Source: Stercorarius parasiticus (lineage: Eukaryota; Chordata; Aves; Charadriiformes; Stercorariidae). From it: a stretch of DNA of 64,000 bases. The translations under genes were made by a program, and so were the position numbers. Location of the stretch: the NCBI GenBank assembly GCA_013396915.1, contig VWZL01000360.1:70284-134283 (forward strand). Direction: 5' to 3'. The notes below the pieces were generated by a model. It was not told where the DNA came from and made no database searches. It worked only from the letters and a program-made list of their open reading frames with translations. Of the stretch, positions 23,655-36,330 are shown piece after piece; positions within the stretch are counted from its first letter, which is position 1; the number at the start of each line of letters is the position of its first letter.

Positions 23655-25985
23655 CAAGCAAATAATTTGCTTGCCTATACTGAATGCACAGGAATTGCCT
23701 GTTCCCCCTCATGGGCTGTTAACGTTTGTATGACTGCCTACATCATGGTATTTTCGTTTGGGTAGCATTGAGCTGAACACAAGGGCTTAATACTTGTCAC
23801 AGCGTCCCCAGCAGAACTTGACACCAATCCCCTCTCTTTTCTTGTGCCTTTTGGCATTTGCAATCAATATTTGTCTTGTTTGTCAGCCTGCTGCCATCAA
23901 ATCCATTCATTACAAATCCACCTTGTAAAGAAACATTAGGTGACAAGATTTGCTGTAAGCCTTGCTTGTCCTAACAGCAATCTGGTAAAACAGCAAACCC
24001 AGTTGGCTATAATTGAGACATATAATTGAGGGATGCTTCCCTTTCTGAAATAACCAACATGAGAAAATGAGCAGGCCTTTGTTTTCCCTTTCAGTCATCT
24101 TTTCTTCCTAGTTCTTATGTAGCAGCATAGAGGTGCCCAAGCTTTTGTCCAGGTTATGCTTCATACCCTCTCATAGGGGCATTCAAGAATCATACAGCAC
24201 TGCAAATTTTCAACTTGTGACCAGATGTGTGCTTGTCCCAGAGCTGATAGGCACTCCTGATAGCCATTCCTCCAACTGTCATGTCACGTGCTATTATCTA
24301 ATGAGCTGGGCATTCACCTCTGGATGATACAGCTCAGTGTGATCAGGGGGAGGTGTATGTGTTGGGTCATGCTGCCACGGACCACTGAGGAAAGAGGGCA
24401 GAAAGGAGTCAACCATCAGACAGCTGAATGGTTTGTGCAGACTGGGTTTGGCCTGTGGGCAGAGGTTGACTGCTATTTCCAGCAGTGCAACGTCTGGTCC
24501 CAGCTTTACAAGTAGAGAACCTTCAAGCTCGTGCACACATTTCTTCTCGACAAGTCTCTCAAGGTGCCTCCTTAGACAGCTTAAAGAATGTCCAGAAAGA
24601 CTGCCTATCTGGGCAACTATGAGTTAATTGCCTCAGCACAAAGGGATGGTTAGCTATTGAAAATAATATAATATTAAAAAAAAATATTAAAATCTATGAA
24701 GAGGAAGGGGTAGAACTGCAATGGTGACTAATTTAAACACATATTATTCCCTGGAGCCCAGCCACTTGTAAAGACAAAAACCTGCTCAATCTTTTCAAAT
24801 TTAAGATACTAATCCTTAAGAAAAGCATGTGTATCCTGATAAAAAACTACACATCAGATCCTCTCCTCCTCTAGATCGATACAGAACTATTGAGGATCTG
24901 TATTTTCTGTACATGTACATCTTAAAAAAGCATGTTACCTCTTCCTGTGCTGGATAACTGTAGACTCAGAGCATCAGTTGTCTCTCATATCCTCCCTTTA
25001 GTCAGCATGAATGATAAAAAAAGGTAAAAGCTGTAACTGTGAATGCAATCCTGCTGCACCAGTGAAACTTTCTGGATCAACAAAACTCCTGTCTCCAAAA
25101 TGTGGAATTCTGCTTTTATAACAAATACAGCAGTGTCGAAAGGATCAAAAAGTGATCAGAGGTTAGAGTGAAAGACAGTAGCGTAGGTAAATTGGAGATG
25201 TAGTAAACTCAACAGTGAATTAAATCCCCTTCAGCTCCTCCATACTTTCCCAGACAGGTGGAAAGAAGAAGGGCATATAACAAAGCAACCATTTCTTCTT
25301 GTAAGCGCCAAATACTCACGATGGTGCAGCAAAAACTGCAGTTCACCAGTATTAAAAGTGCAAAAGACCATTGCTGCATACAGAAAGAACTAGCTAATCC
25401 CGAGGGCTGGAGTAAACTGTGTAAGAACCAAATGTGTAAGCGTTAGAAACATGCAGTGAGAACTTCTGCTGTGAGCTGCAGCCTTGGCACGTGGAAGCGA
25501 TGAAAGAGGAAAAGGATCCATGCATGTACTGGTCAAGCACAGTGAAAACCGTAAGGCTTTGGTGTGATACGGACTTGGAAAGATCAGTTCCAGAAGCCAT
25601 TTCCAACGTGCACAGGAAAGAGGAACCCCAACCAGAAAACAAGTAGTGCATATTGATTGAACAGGTGGATAACGGCTTTAAATTCACACTGAAAACTGGA
25701 AGTATTGCCAAATCACTGATGTTTTGGAATAACTTTTCAGTGGAATTTGTGACGGCAAAAATGAAATAAGATGAGCGTTTTTAAATATGATACTGACCAG
25801 TTTACACAAGCAAGGTTCTTAGTTTGGATTCAGGCAGTTCTGTCTGGATGCCTAATGTTTGTAATCACAAAACTGTGTTTCAACAGCAGAATTTTGTAAA
25901 GCAGGTGGGAATGACTCAGTCCTTACTTTTGTAAATCAGTCTAAAGGCCTTTTCCAGTCTGCCCCTTCATCCCTCTGTGCTGCAG

Positions 25986-26079
25986 ACCTGCCAGATGAGG
26001 CCCTGGGGATGCGGAGGAGCCCTGCAAGTGCACTTACTGCCAAGTATGCGGGAGTCAGCCCATGCCCATCCCCATCCTG
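25986..26079 (+). other. Candidate host exon (unrecognised)
   Basis: A strong pyrimidine tract, CTGCCCCTTCATCCCTCTGTGCTGCAG, precedes it and GTAAGA follows it. The 94-nt segment is GC-rich compared with its surroundings and is open in two of three frames. The third frame has an early TGA but then reads CKCTYCQVCGSQPMPIPIL, a cysteine-rich string. I do not recognise a family. It could equally be an untranslated or lncRNA exon, or a chance pairing. Confidence 0.22.
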
Positions 26080-26712
26080 GTAAGAAGTTCTTGCTGTAAA
26101 TAACTGAAGGGATTAATGGCATGGAGTCTCATGCTCAGGAGCATCAGACTTAGACCATTAATCTAACACATGTTTCACTATGGCATGGAGCCTGTTATGG
26201 GTAATATTTAAGGTGAATATTTATCGATCACTGCAATACTTCTGTATTATTTTTAATTGCTAGTTTTTCTTTGCAATTATACTCACTAGAGCTGTGAAAT
26301 AAGAAAATGACCAAGTAAAACTGGTAACACCAGTTCAGCTAATTAAAGTTTAAATTAGTGCCAGCCCCATGTCTTCTGCTGTTATTTAGCCCTCTAATAC
26401 CTACACCAATAAAATCAAATTTAATCCATGAATCACACTGGATTATCTAGTGATAATCACAGCAATAAAGGAAAATGATACACAGTGGGAACCTGGTTCT
26501 CAGTACCAAACAAGCTATCAGCAGTAAAATACTAATGAATAATACACTTCATTACAACCAAAATACTGCTCCCCATCAAAAGTGTCATCAAATTATACAA
26601 CATTACTGGCAATGGTATCTGAAAAGACATATAATGGACATGAAATTCCAAGAAAAAGGTTGAGTCATTATCTGTACTTGTTATTGCTGAAACATAATTG
26701 CTTCACCTTTAG

Positions 26713-26774
26713 AAAGCAGAGAGGTCTATAGCAGCAAGAGTGAACTCTTTAAATATTTCCCTGCGTGTGGGAAG
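26713..26774 (+). other. Candidate host exon (weak)
   Basis: A moderate 3' splice site, TTGCTTCACCTTTAG, is followed by 62 nt open in two frames and then AAG|GTAAGT, an optimal donor. One frame reads SREVYSSKSELFKYFPACGK. Phase-compatible joining is possible from the 69-nt form of the exon at 13147 through 25986-26079 into this one. With short exons such agreement is not strong evidence. Confidence 0.15.
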
Positions 26775-29530
26775 GTAAGTATAAGCAAAAGAGTGGATGA
26801 TAAGAGTCAGTGTGTCATGCTGTTTTTTTCTCTTTCATTCATATTTAATTTTTCCTTTTAACTCTGGAATAAGTCAGGCTTCTTACAGATTTTTCCTCTC
26901 AGCACAGAGGCCAAAAAACAAGCCTGCCAGAGACTAAGCTAATCACTTGGCAGCAGAGTCAGACTCCATTTTGTTCATTCTCCAACTAGTCTCATTATTT
27001 AGCAATTTTGGATGGACTACGTTCTAGCTTTAATTAGACAGCATGAAGGTATCCTGCTGCCTTATCTCACACTTTATTGCCCAGAGGTTAGTGTACTTTT
27101 AAGAAAGAAGTTTAAAGCTCTCAGGGCTGAAGTACCTGAACCACTGTAATCCCTGTGCTGAGACCTGTCAGCCATTAAGATCATTAGATTATTTCCAACT
27201 AGATACTTCAAGAAACTTGCTGATTAGTGTGTACCTTTTCCATATCATCACTGGGCATCTAAGTCTCCTCATGCACATCCTAAAAGGATGAAAACATTTC
27301 CCGAGGAGGGATCAGATTTGTCACTTCTGTTTGCATGATTACCTCAGTGGCTACTAGCTTTAGACAAGCTCCTTACTCAGTACACACCTTTAGGTCACCT
27401 CTTTGAAGGTCGTGATTTCCCAGATGCATTACACAGAGCATTGCATAGTCTGGGCTTTGAATTCCACAAGAGCACATAAGGATTAGGGATCTTTTTCTTT
27501 TCTCCGTTGAGAAATATACTGCAATGGACAATAAGACAAATCCAAGGCACTTCTTCCTTGTCTGCTATAACTGATGTTTTATGACAAAGAAATGAGCAAT
27601 GTATCACTATTTAGACAGCTAGCTAAGCTAGTGATGGAGCAATCTCCATGCTTATAAGGAGGGTTTGACCTCAATTAATGAGTTATACTTTAAGTCATTA
27701 CAGAACATATCTCCTACTGTGAATTACCAAACTAATGAGGTGCAAAAGTGACAAAATCTTAATTGTCCCAAGAGCTGTGACGATTCTAATGAGGTTAACC
27801 AAACACAGAGGAAAAGCCAGTAGCACATTTCTTTCTTTTTTCTTTTGGGAATTACCTTCTTCAGGATTTGGCATCAGAGGAGTGATTGTGCAGATTGTTA
27901 CACTGTTGGGTTATATTCCCTAATTGCAGTGGGCATTTGTTGGAAGTTAAATTCAGAGTAAGAGAACATAAAAGCTGTTCATTAGGAAAATGCCTACTGT
28001 GCCCTTCATGTGGGAGTTAAGAGGAGCGAGCACAGAAACTACTGTGTATATAAAATCCCACTACAGAACACCGTGCAGGCTTGCCCCCTGCGAAAATCAT
28101 CCTTTGGAAACGCCTGACTGCCTTGCCCAGTCCACTGTCTGCAGAGAAGTTGCAGGTGGTCGCACTCCTCGGCGTCCTGGTTTGAGGACAGCAGCAAACC
28201 CAGTTCGTGGGATATGCATCTCTCTCCACGCCTTCTGACTCAGGCCTGTGCCAAGCTTCAGCCAAGGTTTCTTCTTTGTTTTGTGCTGATTTCATGCCAG
28301 CCTTACGATAATCGGAGACTTTGCTACCTTTTCTTTCTTTAGGGCTGTTAGCATCACATTTTGTTGAACTGATGTATCAAAGTTGGAAAGAACAAACATC
28401 ACAACAAGAAAGGATGCTGGATTTGTTGATGTACTCCGACAAGAAAGAAGCTGCTTTCAGACAGAATCTGTGCTACATAATAAATAAATAAAATATTTCA
28501 CTATAGAATTATATCAAGGAAAAGAACTTCCATATTTATTACTAAACAAAATATCTTTATAGTTTATTCCTTTATCAGAAAATCGAAGCAATTTGTAACA
28601 TAGACTTACCCACTCTGAAGATTTAACAAGACTTTTGTTTATGCAGTTTCTTTAATCTAATTTTTTAAACCTACATGTACCACAATTTATACAGAGAACT
28701 TCTAGGGTTGAATTCATTTGATGAGACAAATGAATTATCACATGCAAACCAAGAGAAAACTCAGTGGCTGACTGTAATCATTCTGATAGTGGATTTCCGT
28801 CCTGCCATTTTTGCTAATGGTTCTAGCAGTACATAGCACAAATGGTCTGGTAAATGACAGATGTTTAGATAACTCCTTTATTAGAATAACAGCTTAGCCA
28901 TTGAACTTGATTAGAAAGAAAATATGTCCTAATCTTCACTCTGCAAAACATAGAACCAAAAAATAAAAATATGTTTTTTCTGAAGAAAGAGATTTAATTC
29001 ATTGCTTGATTTTGGTTTTGTTTCAATCTGCTGGATTGTTTTAACTATAAAAACACCTATTGTAACTTAACAGGCAAAATCCTGAAGCTGGGAAACTGTC
29101 AATTAATAAAAATATATAGAGGAATAAAATAAAAAATCAAATTCTTTCCATTCAACCTAATCTAAAGGTCTTTTCATAACTCTTGAGAAACAAAAAACCA
29201 AAAAGTGTATTTGCTAAATCCTTTTGCAATTTCAAGGTGAAGAAGACGACGCACATCAAAGACAAAGATCATCTCTCATTTTCACAGCTAACTTTCCCAA
29301 CTCTCATTATTCCTGCTAAGACAACTCATTACTTCTTTTGATCCTCTTGAAGCAGTAGAGAGAAAGCTTAAGAACATCCTTCTTTATCAAGGAAGAATTG
29401 AAACACAATTTTCTTGATCTATGTCCAGCAGATGAGAATCAAATCTAAAATTCTCCAAGGAACACACTATCTTAGAGAGCAATGTCATCTTGCATCAGAA
29501 TTTAAAAAAGAAAAAAATCAACCAAAAAGG

Positions 29531-29959
29531 TTACAAAATTTCACTGCATTGTGTTGTTTCAGAGACAGCAAGAAGGTGTCCAGCACAGCAAGCCAGCTTT
29601 TTCCCCCTGTTTATCCAGCTTGCTGGGGAAAAGACCCGAAAGCCAAGCAGGCCAGGGGACAGCTGAGCCAGACCACGTATGGAGCTGCTCCCTGGCCACT
29701 CGTTCATGTGGTCAGCAGGGTGTGGGAGCTCAGGCACAGGCCATGGTGATGCCTCATGTTTCCCCAGCAGCCCACCTGGCTGGGAGTAATAGAGCAGGGG
29801 AGCACCAAAACTTCCCCAGTTAGGGGGAGGGGAGAAGAAACTCCAGGAACCCAAGGAGGACTGGAAACACATGAGACAGGGGACAGGGCCAATTGGCCCA
29901 TCTTCCCGACTGGTCTTATTTGAAGGTTTGGGCAGAATCAGTAAATTCTCTTGAAGCAC
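29531..29959 (-). other. 142-codon open frame in a GC-rich patch, unrecognised
   Basis: This is the longest open frame outside transposons without Ns. Two plus-strand frames (111 codons at 29414-29749 and 90 codons at 29551-29823) overlap it. That is expected when a GC-rich patch is simply poor in stop codons. The predicted protein is rich in proline, serine and glycine, without a recognisable domain, signal peptide or zinc-binding pattern. There are no obvious splice sites or promoter elements tied to it. A chance origin is most likely. Confidence 0.12.
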
Positions 29960-30335
29960 TTTTGTTTTGTCAGATAGATTGGTATTTTTTAGTAAGCATT
30001 GCTGAGATAAGGAAAACGTGCAGGCTGAGCAGGAAAAGAGGTCGCCATGGGCTGTGGTGTTCTTATAATGCTTTAAATAGTTTAGCAGAGAGCATGTTCC
30101 AACTCTGCTGCCTTAACAGTGAGTCTCCAAATGAAAAGAAATGTTCTTCATCATGTTCATTTGACCTCACTTTGTGACATGAATGACAAAGTGAAGACCA
30201 GGCAGGGCATGCGTGTCCTACCACACTGGTATATTAGAGCATGAGGCAAGCTGGACGCTCTGCTTACTTGCAGCTTGAGTTTCATGTTGGCAGGAACATT
30301 AGTTCTCAACTTCCCTGGAGAAGACAGAGAGGATG

Positions 30336-30362
30336 AGGAAGGAAAAGGAAGGAAAAGGAAGG
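30336..30362 (+). repeat. Purine-rich tandem repeat (GGAAAAGGAA)n
   Basis: Two and a half copies of GGAAAAGGAA within a longer purine-only stretch. It is a simple repeat. Confidence 0.85.
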
Positions 30363-33337
30363 CAGAGGTGCCTATCAAGTAATTTCCTCTTGGTTTTTTT
30401 GCAACTTTGAAAGCAAAGTAAGACAAGTAACTTACCTTTGTGCTGGTGATGACTGCTGGTGTCTGCAAGCTTTGGACAGGAGCAAAACATCTCCAGGACA
30501 TATCTGCAGTCTGTCCTGTGGCTGGGCATTCCTATCGAGCCATGGGAGAAGGCAGAGAAGGACTATAGATCTCCTTGTAGTGCCATAATTTATTTTTCCC
30601 TAGTGTAGAGTCTTTACAATTAGATCCAAGCTGGACACATTAAACTTGCTATAGTAATTAAATCAATGGAAGTACAAGTACTCATCAGGCTTACTGTAAT
30701 TTAGGAAGCTTAATATGGATACAGGTGCCTCAGTTTAGGAGACCTGTAAAAGGAAAGAAAAGGATCAACATACATCTTCCTATGGTAAATAAAAACACAT
30801 CCATATCTGAGAATACCCATGAAATGTCATAGATTATGACAGAAAATATGCAGCCCCTTCATTAATACATGAAATGGATTCTTGAATTTGTATACTAATC
30901 AAGATAAAAATACTGATGTGAAGTTATTTTTTATATGCTAGAAACATAATATCAGATCATAATTATCCAGGGGCACCTCACAGTTCATTTGACTTTTGTA
31001 GCACAAAGAAGAAGGTAGCCTTTGAGTTTATGTAAATATACACAGTCACTTATAAAAAGACTTAAAAGAAAATTTAATCTAAACCCAGCACAAGGCTACT
31101 ACTCCAGTGGGTGAAGATTACTTTATTCTGAAAAGCATTTCTGTGCTCTGGAGACCAAAAGTGCCATGTAAGTAATATTATTTTATGATGGCGGTTACTG
31201 TTTTGAAGTATCAACCAGTGTTATTTCTTTTCTCTCCACATAATCATGTGTTTTCTCTGTGTGAGCCACAGAGCATCTGCAGATCCTAACTTTGGGAGGT
31301 CAGGGGTTTGACACAGTCTGCTTCTGTGGGAGGTTTTTCTCAATTTGCATATGCTGGTATTGGCCTTTTCCTGCAGCCTAAGTGAGTGAGTCCAATTAAG
31401 GAGTCCTGCTGTGATCAATAAACACTGGAATAGTTGCAAGTGTTTGGGGAATGAGATATGAGGCTTTCCAGAATGGAGCTTGTTTGAAGCAGGAAATAAT
31501 GCAGCTGCTGAAAAGCCTATTTCTAAAAATGAAAAGTCTGTTTATTAAAAAATACTGTGATTTGAGAGTTTTTTCTTTTGTCATTTGAAAGAAGTCACTC
31601 TTATGGCTGATGAAAGACTTTTTCAGTGGACTGTGTATTTGTAACAAATCAGGAACCGAATAATAGGGACATATTAAATAAGTTTGACAATAATCTTTGG
31701 AAGGCCACTTGAATGCATTATCATATACTCCAGTGTAAAAAACCAGCAAGCATCTAACCCTTGTTGCTATTTATATTAAATATTCATTATAGCTACTAGA
31801 CTCAATGGCATATTATAAAGGGATCAAATTATTAGGCTATTGTAAGTATCAGGCTTGTGGTGTAAAAGAAAGAAAGAAGGACAAGATTTTTTTTCCTGTT
31901 TGCTCAAGAAAACTGAGATCATGAATGTAATCCATGTTGTCCTGTGAAGAGACAATAAGTTGTATGCCTATGGGAGCCGTATTTTCACTGTATTTTCAGG
32001 ATATATTCTGCCTTCAGAAAAAGTCACCGCAGATTAATGGATTTGTCATTTTCTCTGCACCATGTTTTTAGCCTTATGGAGGGGTATTTAAATTGGATCT
32101 CTGGATCTTAGGTGAACTCTACACCCAAGCCCCAAAGTCAGTAAGCCTTTGACAGGCTGTGTAGACAGAAAGATATAGCTGTCATTACTGAAAACAGGCA
32201 CATTTTTTAGATATTTAAAGATACAAGGCACAGAAATCAAAAGTAGAAGAATTTCAAGCAGCACAGAGCTCCTCTCAGGCCCCCCACAAAGGATCAATTC
32301 ATCATGCACAAAATCGTACAGAATAAACCTCATTCAGCTTTAAAATGAATTCTAATGTTTTGTGCCATTCCATCTACCTACCTGTGCATACATCTTTTCA
32401 AACGGCTTCTCCTAAGTGGCTGTGCATCACCTCCGGTAATGACATCAATAAATCTCAGAGATGATAGTTAGGAATCTCCCTGATGTCACTGTGAGTGATT
32501 CACTCTCCAGCAAGGACTAGTAGCCAACTAGCTGTCAAGCTGCTGCTGATTGCTTTAACACAATGGAATAGGAAAGAACAGGCTTAGGAGAAATGGTTTA
32601 AATAAATCTCTCAAGTGTCATGAATACATTTGGCCAACAGATGACAGTGTAATGTATGGCAAGTAATAGAGAAATTGCACTTTAGGGGGCCACATCCTCA
32701 CCCTTGGTGCAGTTTCTGTAGTGCTTTTATAGTGGTGAAAGAAAAATTGCCTGAAGTGCAGTATATGCATTTATCAGGGAATATCTCTAGCCAAGGTAAT
32801 GCTGCAGTAAGTCCTTTCAGACTTGCTATATAGGTTGGAAAGTCCTAAAATGGCATATACAGTGTAAATCTAACATAAACCAATTAGACTCTTGCTATCA
32901 CCATTCACCTGACTGAGAATCCCAGGGGATTTTCCTGAGGTAGGTGTTGTTCTTAGTCACCTTTTATGGGGTGGGAATCAAACACAGGGACGAGTGTGTG
33001 ATGTTCCCTCTGGGCCACAACATATTTTAGAAATTATATCCATCTCTGGTTAAAAACACAGCCCTCGCCCTGCTCTATTGTTCAAACAACGTCGTTCCTC
33101 TTCACTCCCACTGGACAAATGGCTTAAAGTGGTACCAAAATTGTTTATTAGGGGAAATATTCTGTCATAGCTTATAAACCAAGTTCTGTAAGACACATCT
33201 GTGAACTCTGTAAAAGACCAGTGTGGTCCTATATGTCAAATATCTGGCCACCACAGATCAGCTCCTGAGCGGAGAGGTAAATTGGATGTTCTGGTCTGCA
33301 GGTTTCATGTATACTTCTTTACATGTTTGTACTCGGT

Positions 33338-33625
<288 letters not shown>

Positions 33626-36330
33626 TTCTATCAGGCATGGTAACCCAACGCTCCTATTTTTCTGGCTACACATTGCAAAACCGATGTTTCTAAGATTGTA
33701 GACTGCTAAACAGCCCAGTCTGCATACAGGAATGGATGTCAGCATCTTATACAAGGTAAAGACGCAGCTACAAAACAGAGCAACCTAACTACTACTAGAA
33801 AAGCCTGAATTGGGGTTTTTGAAGGGAATATCTGCCTGGCCCCAGTCAGGCAGATTATATGTTTGGCCAGTTTGAGCACTGGAAATAGTGTGAGGACTCT
33901 CATTCAGAGCTCTCCCCAGCTAATCCACAGTGCTAGCTAGGGCAAGAAGAGCTCCATGTTTGTTCAGCAATGATTTGGAGCAGATTTTAAAGAATTCTCC
34001 CCCTCCCTCATCTTCTTCCCTTTATTTCACCACTCTTCAGCCATGCCAACAACCACTATTTGTGGGACTACATTGACAGCTGTGAGAGAGATGATCCAAC
34101 TTAAAAATAACTTTTTGCTGTTATTGCTCTACTATTATTTTCAATCCCAGAGCAGTTCCCTGATCAATTCTTTGATTTTATTCTCATTTAAAGTTTACAT
34201 TACTTTTAACTTTTTATACAAAATTCAGACAAATGCAAAGCAATTCTATTCTGAAATCAATATAAAATCAAAGTCATATTAAAAAATCAAACACATTACT
34301 CTTGAAGTTACACAAATTTTGAGAAAGTAGCTGTCTCACTGTAAATGCCAATTAAATAATTTGACTAACAGCTTAACACTGAGGCCAAAACTATTATTTG
34401 ATGTTTAGATCATGACGTCGGTACCAATTATACTGCTTCCTATGTAGATTCCAATTCCCATGCAGTAAGTAACCTTTTCTTGCCTCTGCCCTGGCCGTCT
34501 AGTGATATAATGTTCACTTGGACAGAAGGCTGTTGATAAACACGTTTGATAACTCTTACTTACCAGAAATTAAGGATGACAGCCTCAAGTGCCTCAAGCC
34601 CTTAAGGTATAACAAACACTGCAGTGAATAACTTTTTCTGCAACTTTCAAGCTTTTTTAAAAATGAGAAATGATCTCTCAAGCAACATCTTCCTTATGCA
34701 AGATCAAAATTGAAAGCAAACTCATGTTATGAGCTAAAGAGATGAAGGGGAAGCGTGCCTTGCATATTCTGCTCAGTAGATTTCCCTACTTCCTCCCTCC
34801 CCACAACAGAGATATCAAGGTAAATGTGATCCATACGTTTCAAATTAGATATTCCCTGACCAGGAATCAGTTCAGTTCTGACCTGACTATAGGGGAGCCA
34901 CACAGTCACATCACTTGACAGGAAAGCCTGTGCCACACTGACTGGTACTCACCTGCCTGGAAACCCACACTTGCCTTCATTATTTGCAGCCTGGAGAAGT
35001 CTCACCTAAGCCAGAAGTTAAAAAAGAAAAAAAAAAAGCCCTGTTTTCAAAAGAAGTGGTGTCCCAAACCAGAAAAGGTCATAGTAAATAAATTATTAAT
35101 AAATTTTAGAGGAAATTGTTGCAATCTGTGATCTGGAAAAAGACTATTCATTCTGCATCCCCAGATTGCCACAGGCACTGTGAACTGTCCCTCCCCTTGC
35201 TCTCTCTGACTTAAATCCTGCATCCCTTTGCATGGTTCTACTATAGCAATTCTGATGGAAAAAACAGGCACAAATGTGGAACTCCTTGTCAAATATGTGA
35301 TGGATAATAAAAGTCTCTACAGCCTGAAAGAGACAATAGACAAGTTAACGGAAGCGTGTGATATTTAGAAATGCATAGAAACATCATCAAGCGCAAGAAC
35401 TCTAAGCTAGGTAAATATCAGGAGAGTAATATGCTTATCTTACTCATAATCTTTGCTAGATATCAAATTGCAGCTGTTCTTACATTCTTCCGTTATGTTC
35501 TCGTGCAACAGGTCTAGGCAGTTATATGCTGGTTAAGATTGTGCATACAGAGACCTTGATTTCCTTTGTCACTGGGAAAATAGTCAACAGTGTCTATTAT
35601 TCTTGTACTAAGCTGCAATGAAAGAAAAAAGAAATATTTGATTAAACTACTAAATCTGCTTTGAATTTTAACTGTACGTTGTGATTCCCTATAAATGTTG
35701 AAGCTAAGAGTTTACAGGAGAACAGGACTTTCCCAGCCATCATTCAATGGTGTTATAGATGATATTTTGGGGGAGGAAATAAAATGTGTGATATCTGCTG
35801 TGGTGCTCCACTTACTATTGTTACTGATATCAAATCCTGTTTCTTTTAGGAAAAACAGAGAGAGAAACAAAGTATAGAGAAAGCATTCCTAAAGATGACA
35901 AAGCAATTTCTGCCTCTTAAACTGTGATATTTTCAACAGAGTTGTCAGAGAAACTTTAAGACAGCACATTTTTATCAGCTTCCAAGACCTGACCTCCCCT
36001 GGGCACACTGGTGTTGTTTAAGATGGCTTATTTATTTACTTTTAGCTCCTTTTCTGGCCACAGGTTGAAGGAGGTGTTAAAAAAGTTTCAACCCCCCTGA
36101 GTTCCAAAGCCAGACTTTTATTAAGTCTGCAGTGAGACTTAGATCAAGGTGAGCAATAAAGAAGCAGACAGATCAAATGACAGGTGAAAGGACAAACAAG
36201 GGTGAGCACTCAGCTTTCACTTACGTGTGCTATTCATGACTCTGAAGCAAACAGAGGGGCTAAAAAGCAGCATGGTACAGCATGAAACAGGCTGCAACTT
36301 CCTGAGGAGCGTAAGAGCAAAGACACACAG
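33626..36330. other. Non-coding, no gene recognised
   Basis: AT-rich, with A-rich runs (35020-35037). Open frames are under 85 codons and unrecognised. Nothing further is seen. Confidence 0.6.

Larger units (their letters stand above)
22461..33337. other. Non-coding; several weak exon-like signals, no gene recognised
   Basis: Mostly AT-rich. Exon-like segments with paired splice sites are listed separately: 23340-23406 minus, 25986-26079 plus, 26713-26774 plus and 30436-30531 minus. GC-rich patches lie at 22465-22660, 28060-28290 and 29530-29930; the last holds the longest non-transposon open frame of the window (142 codons, minus), without a recognisable family. No CR1 or LTR of clear identity is seen between 22465 and 33337, apart from a possible LTR tip at 23633-23653. 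Confidence 0.55.
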
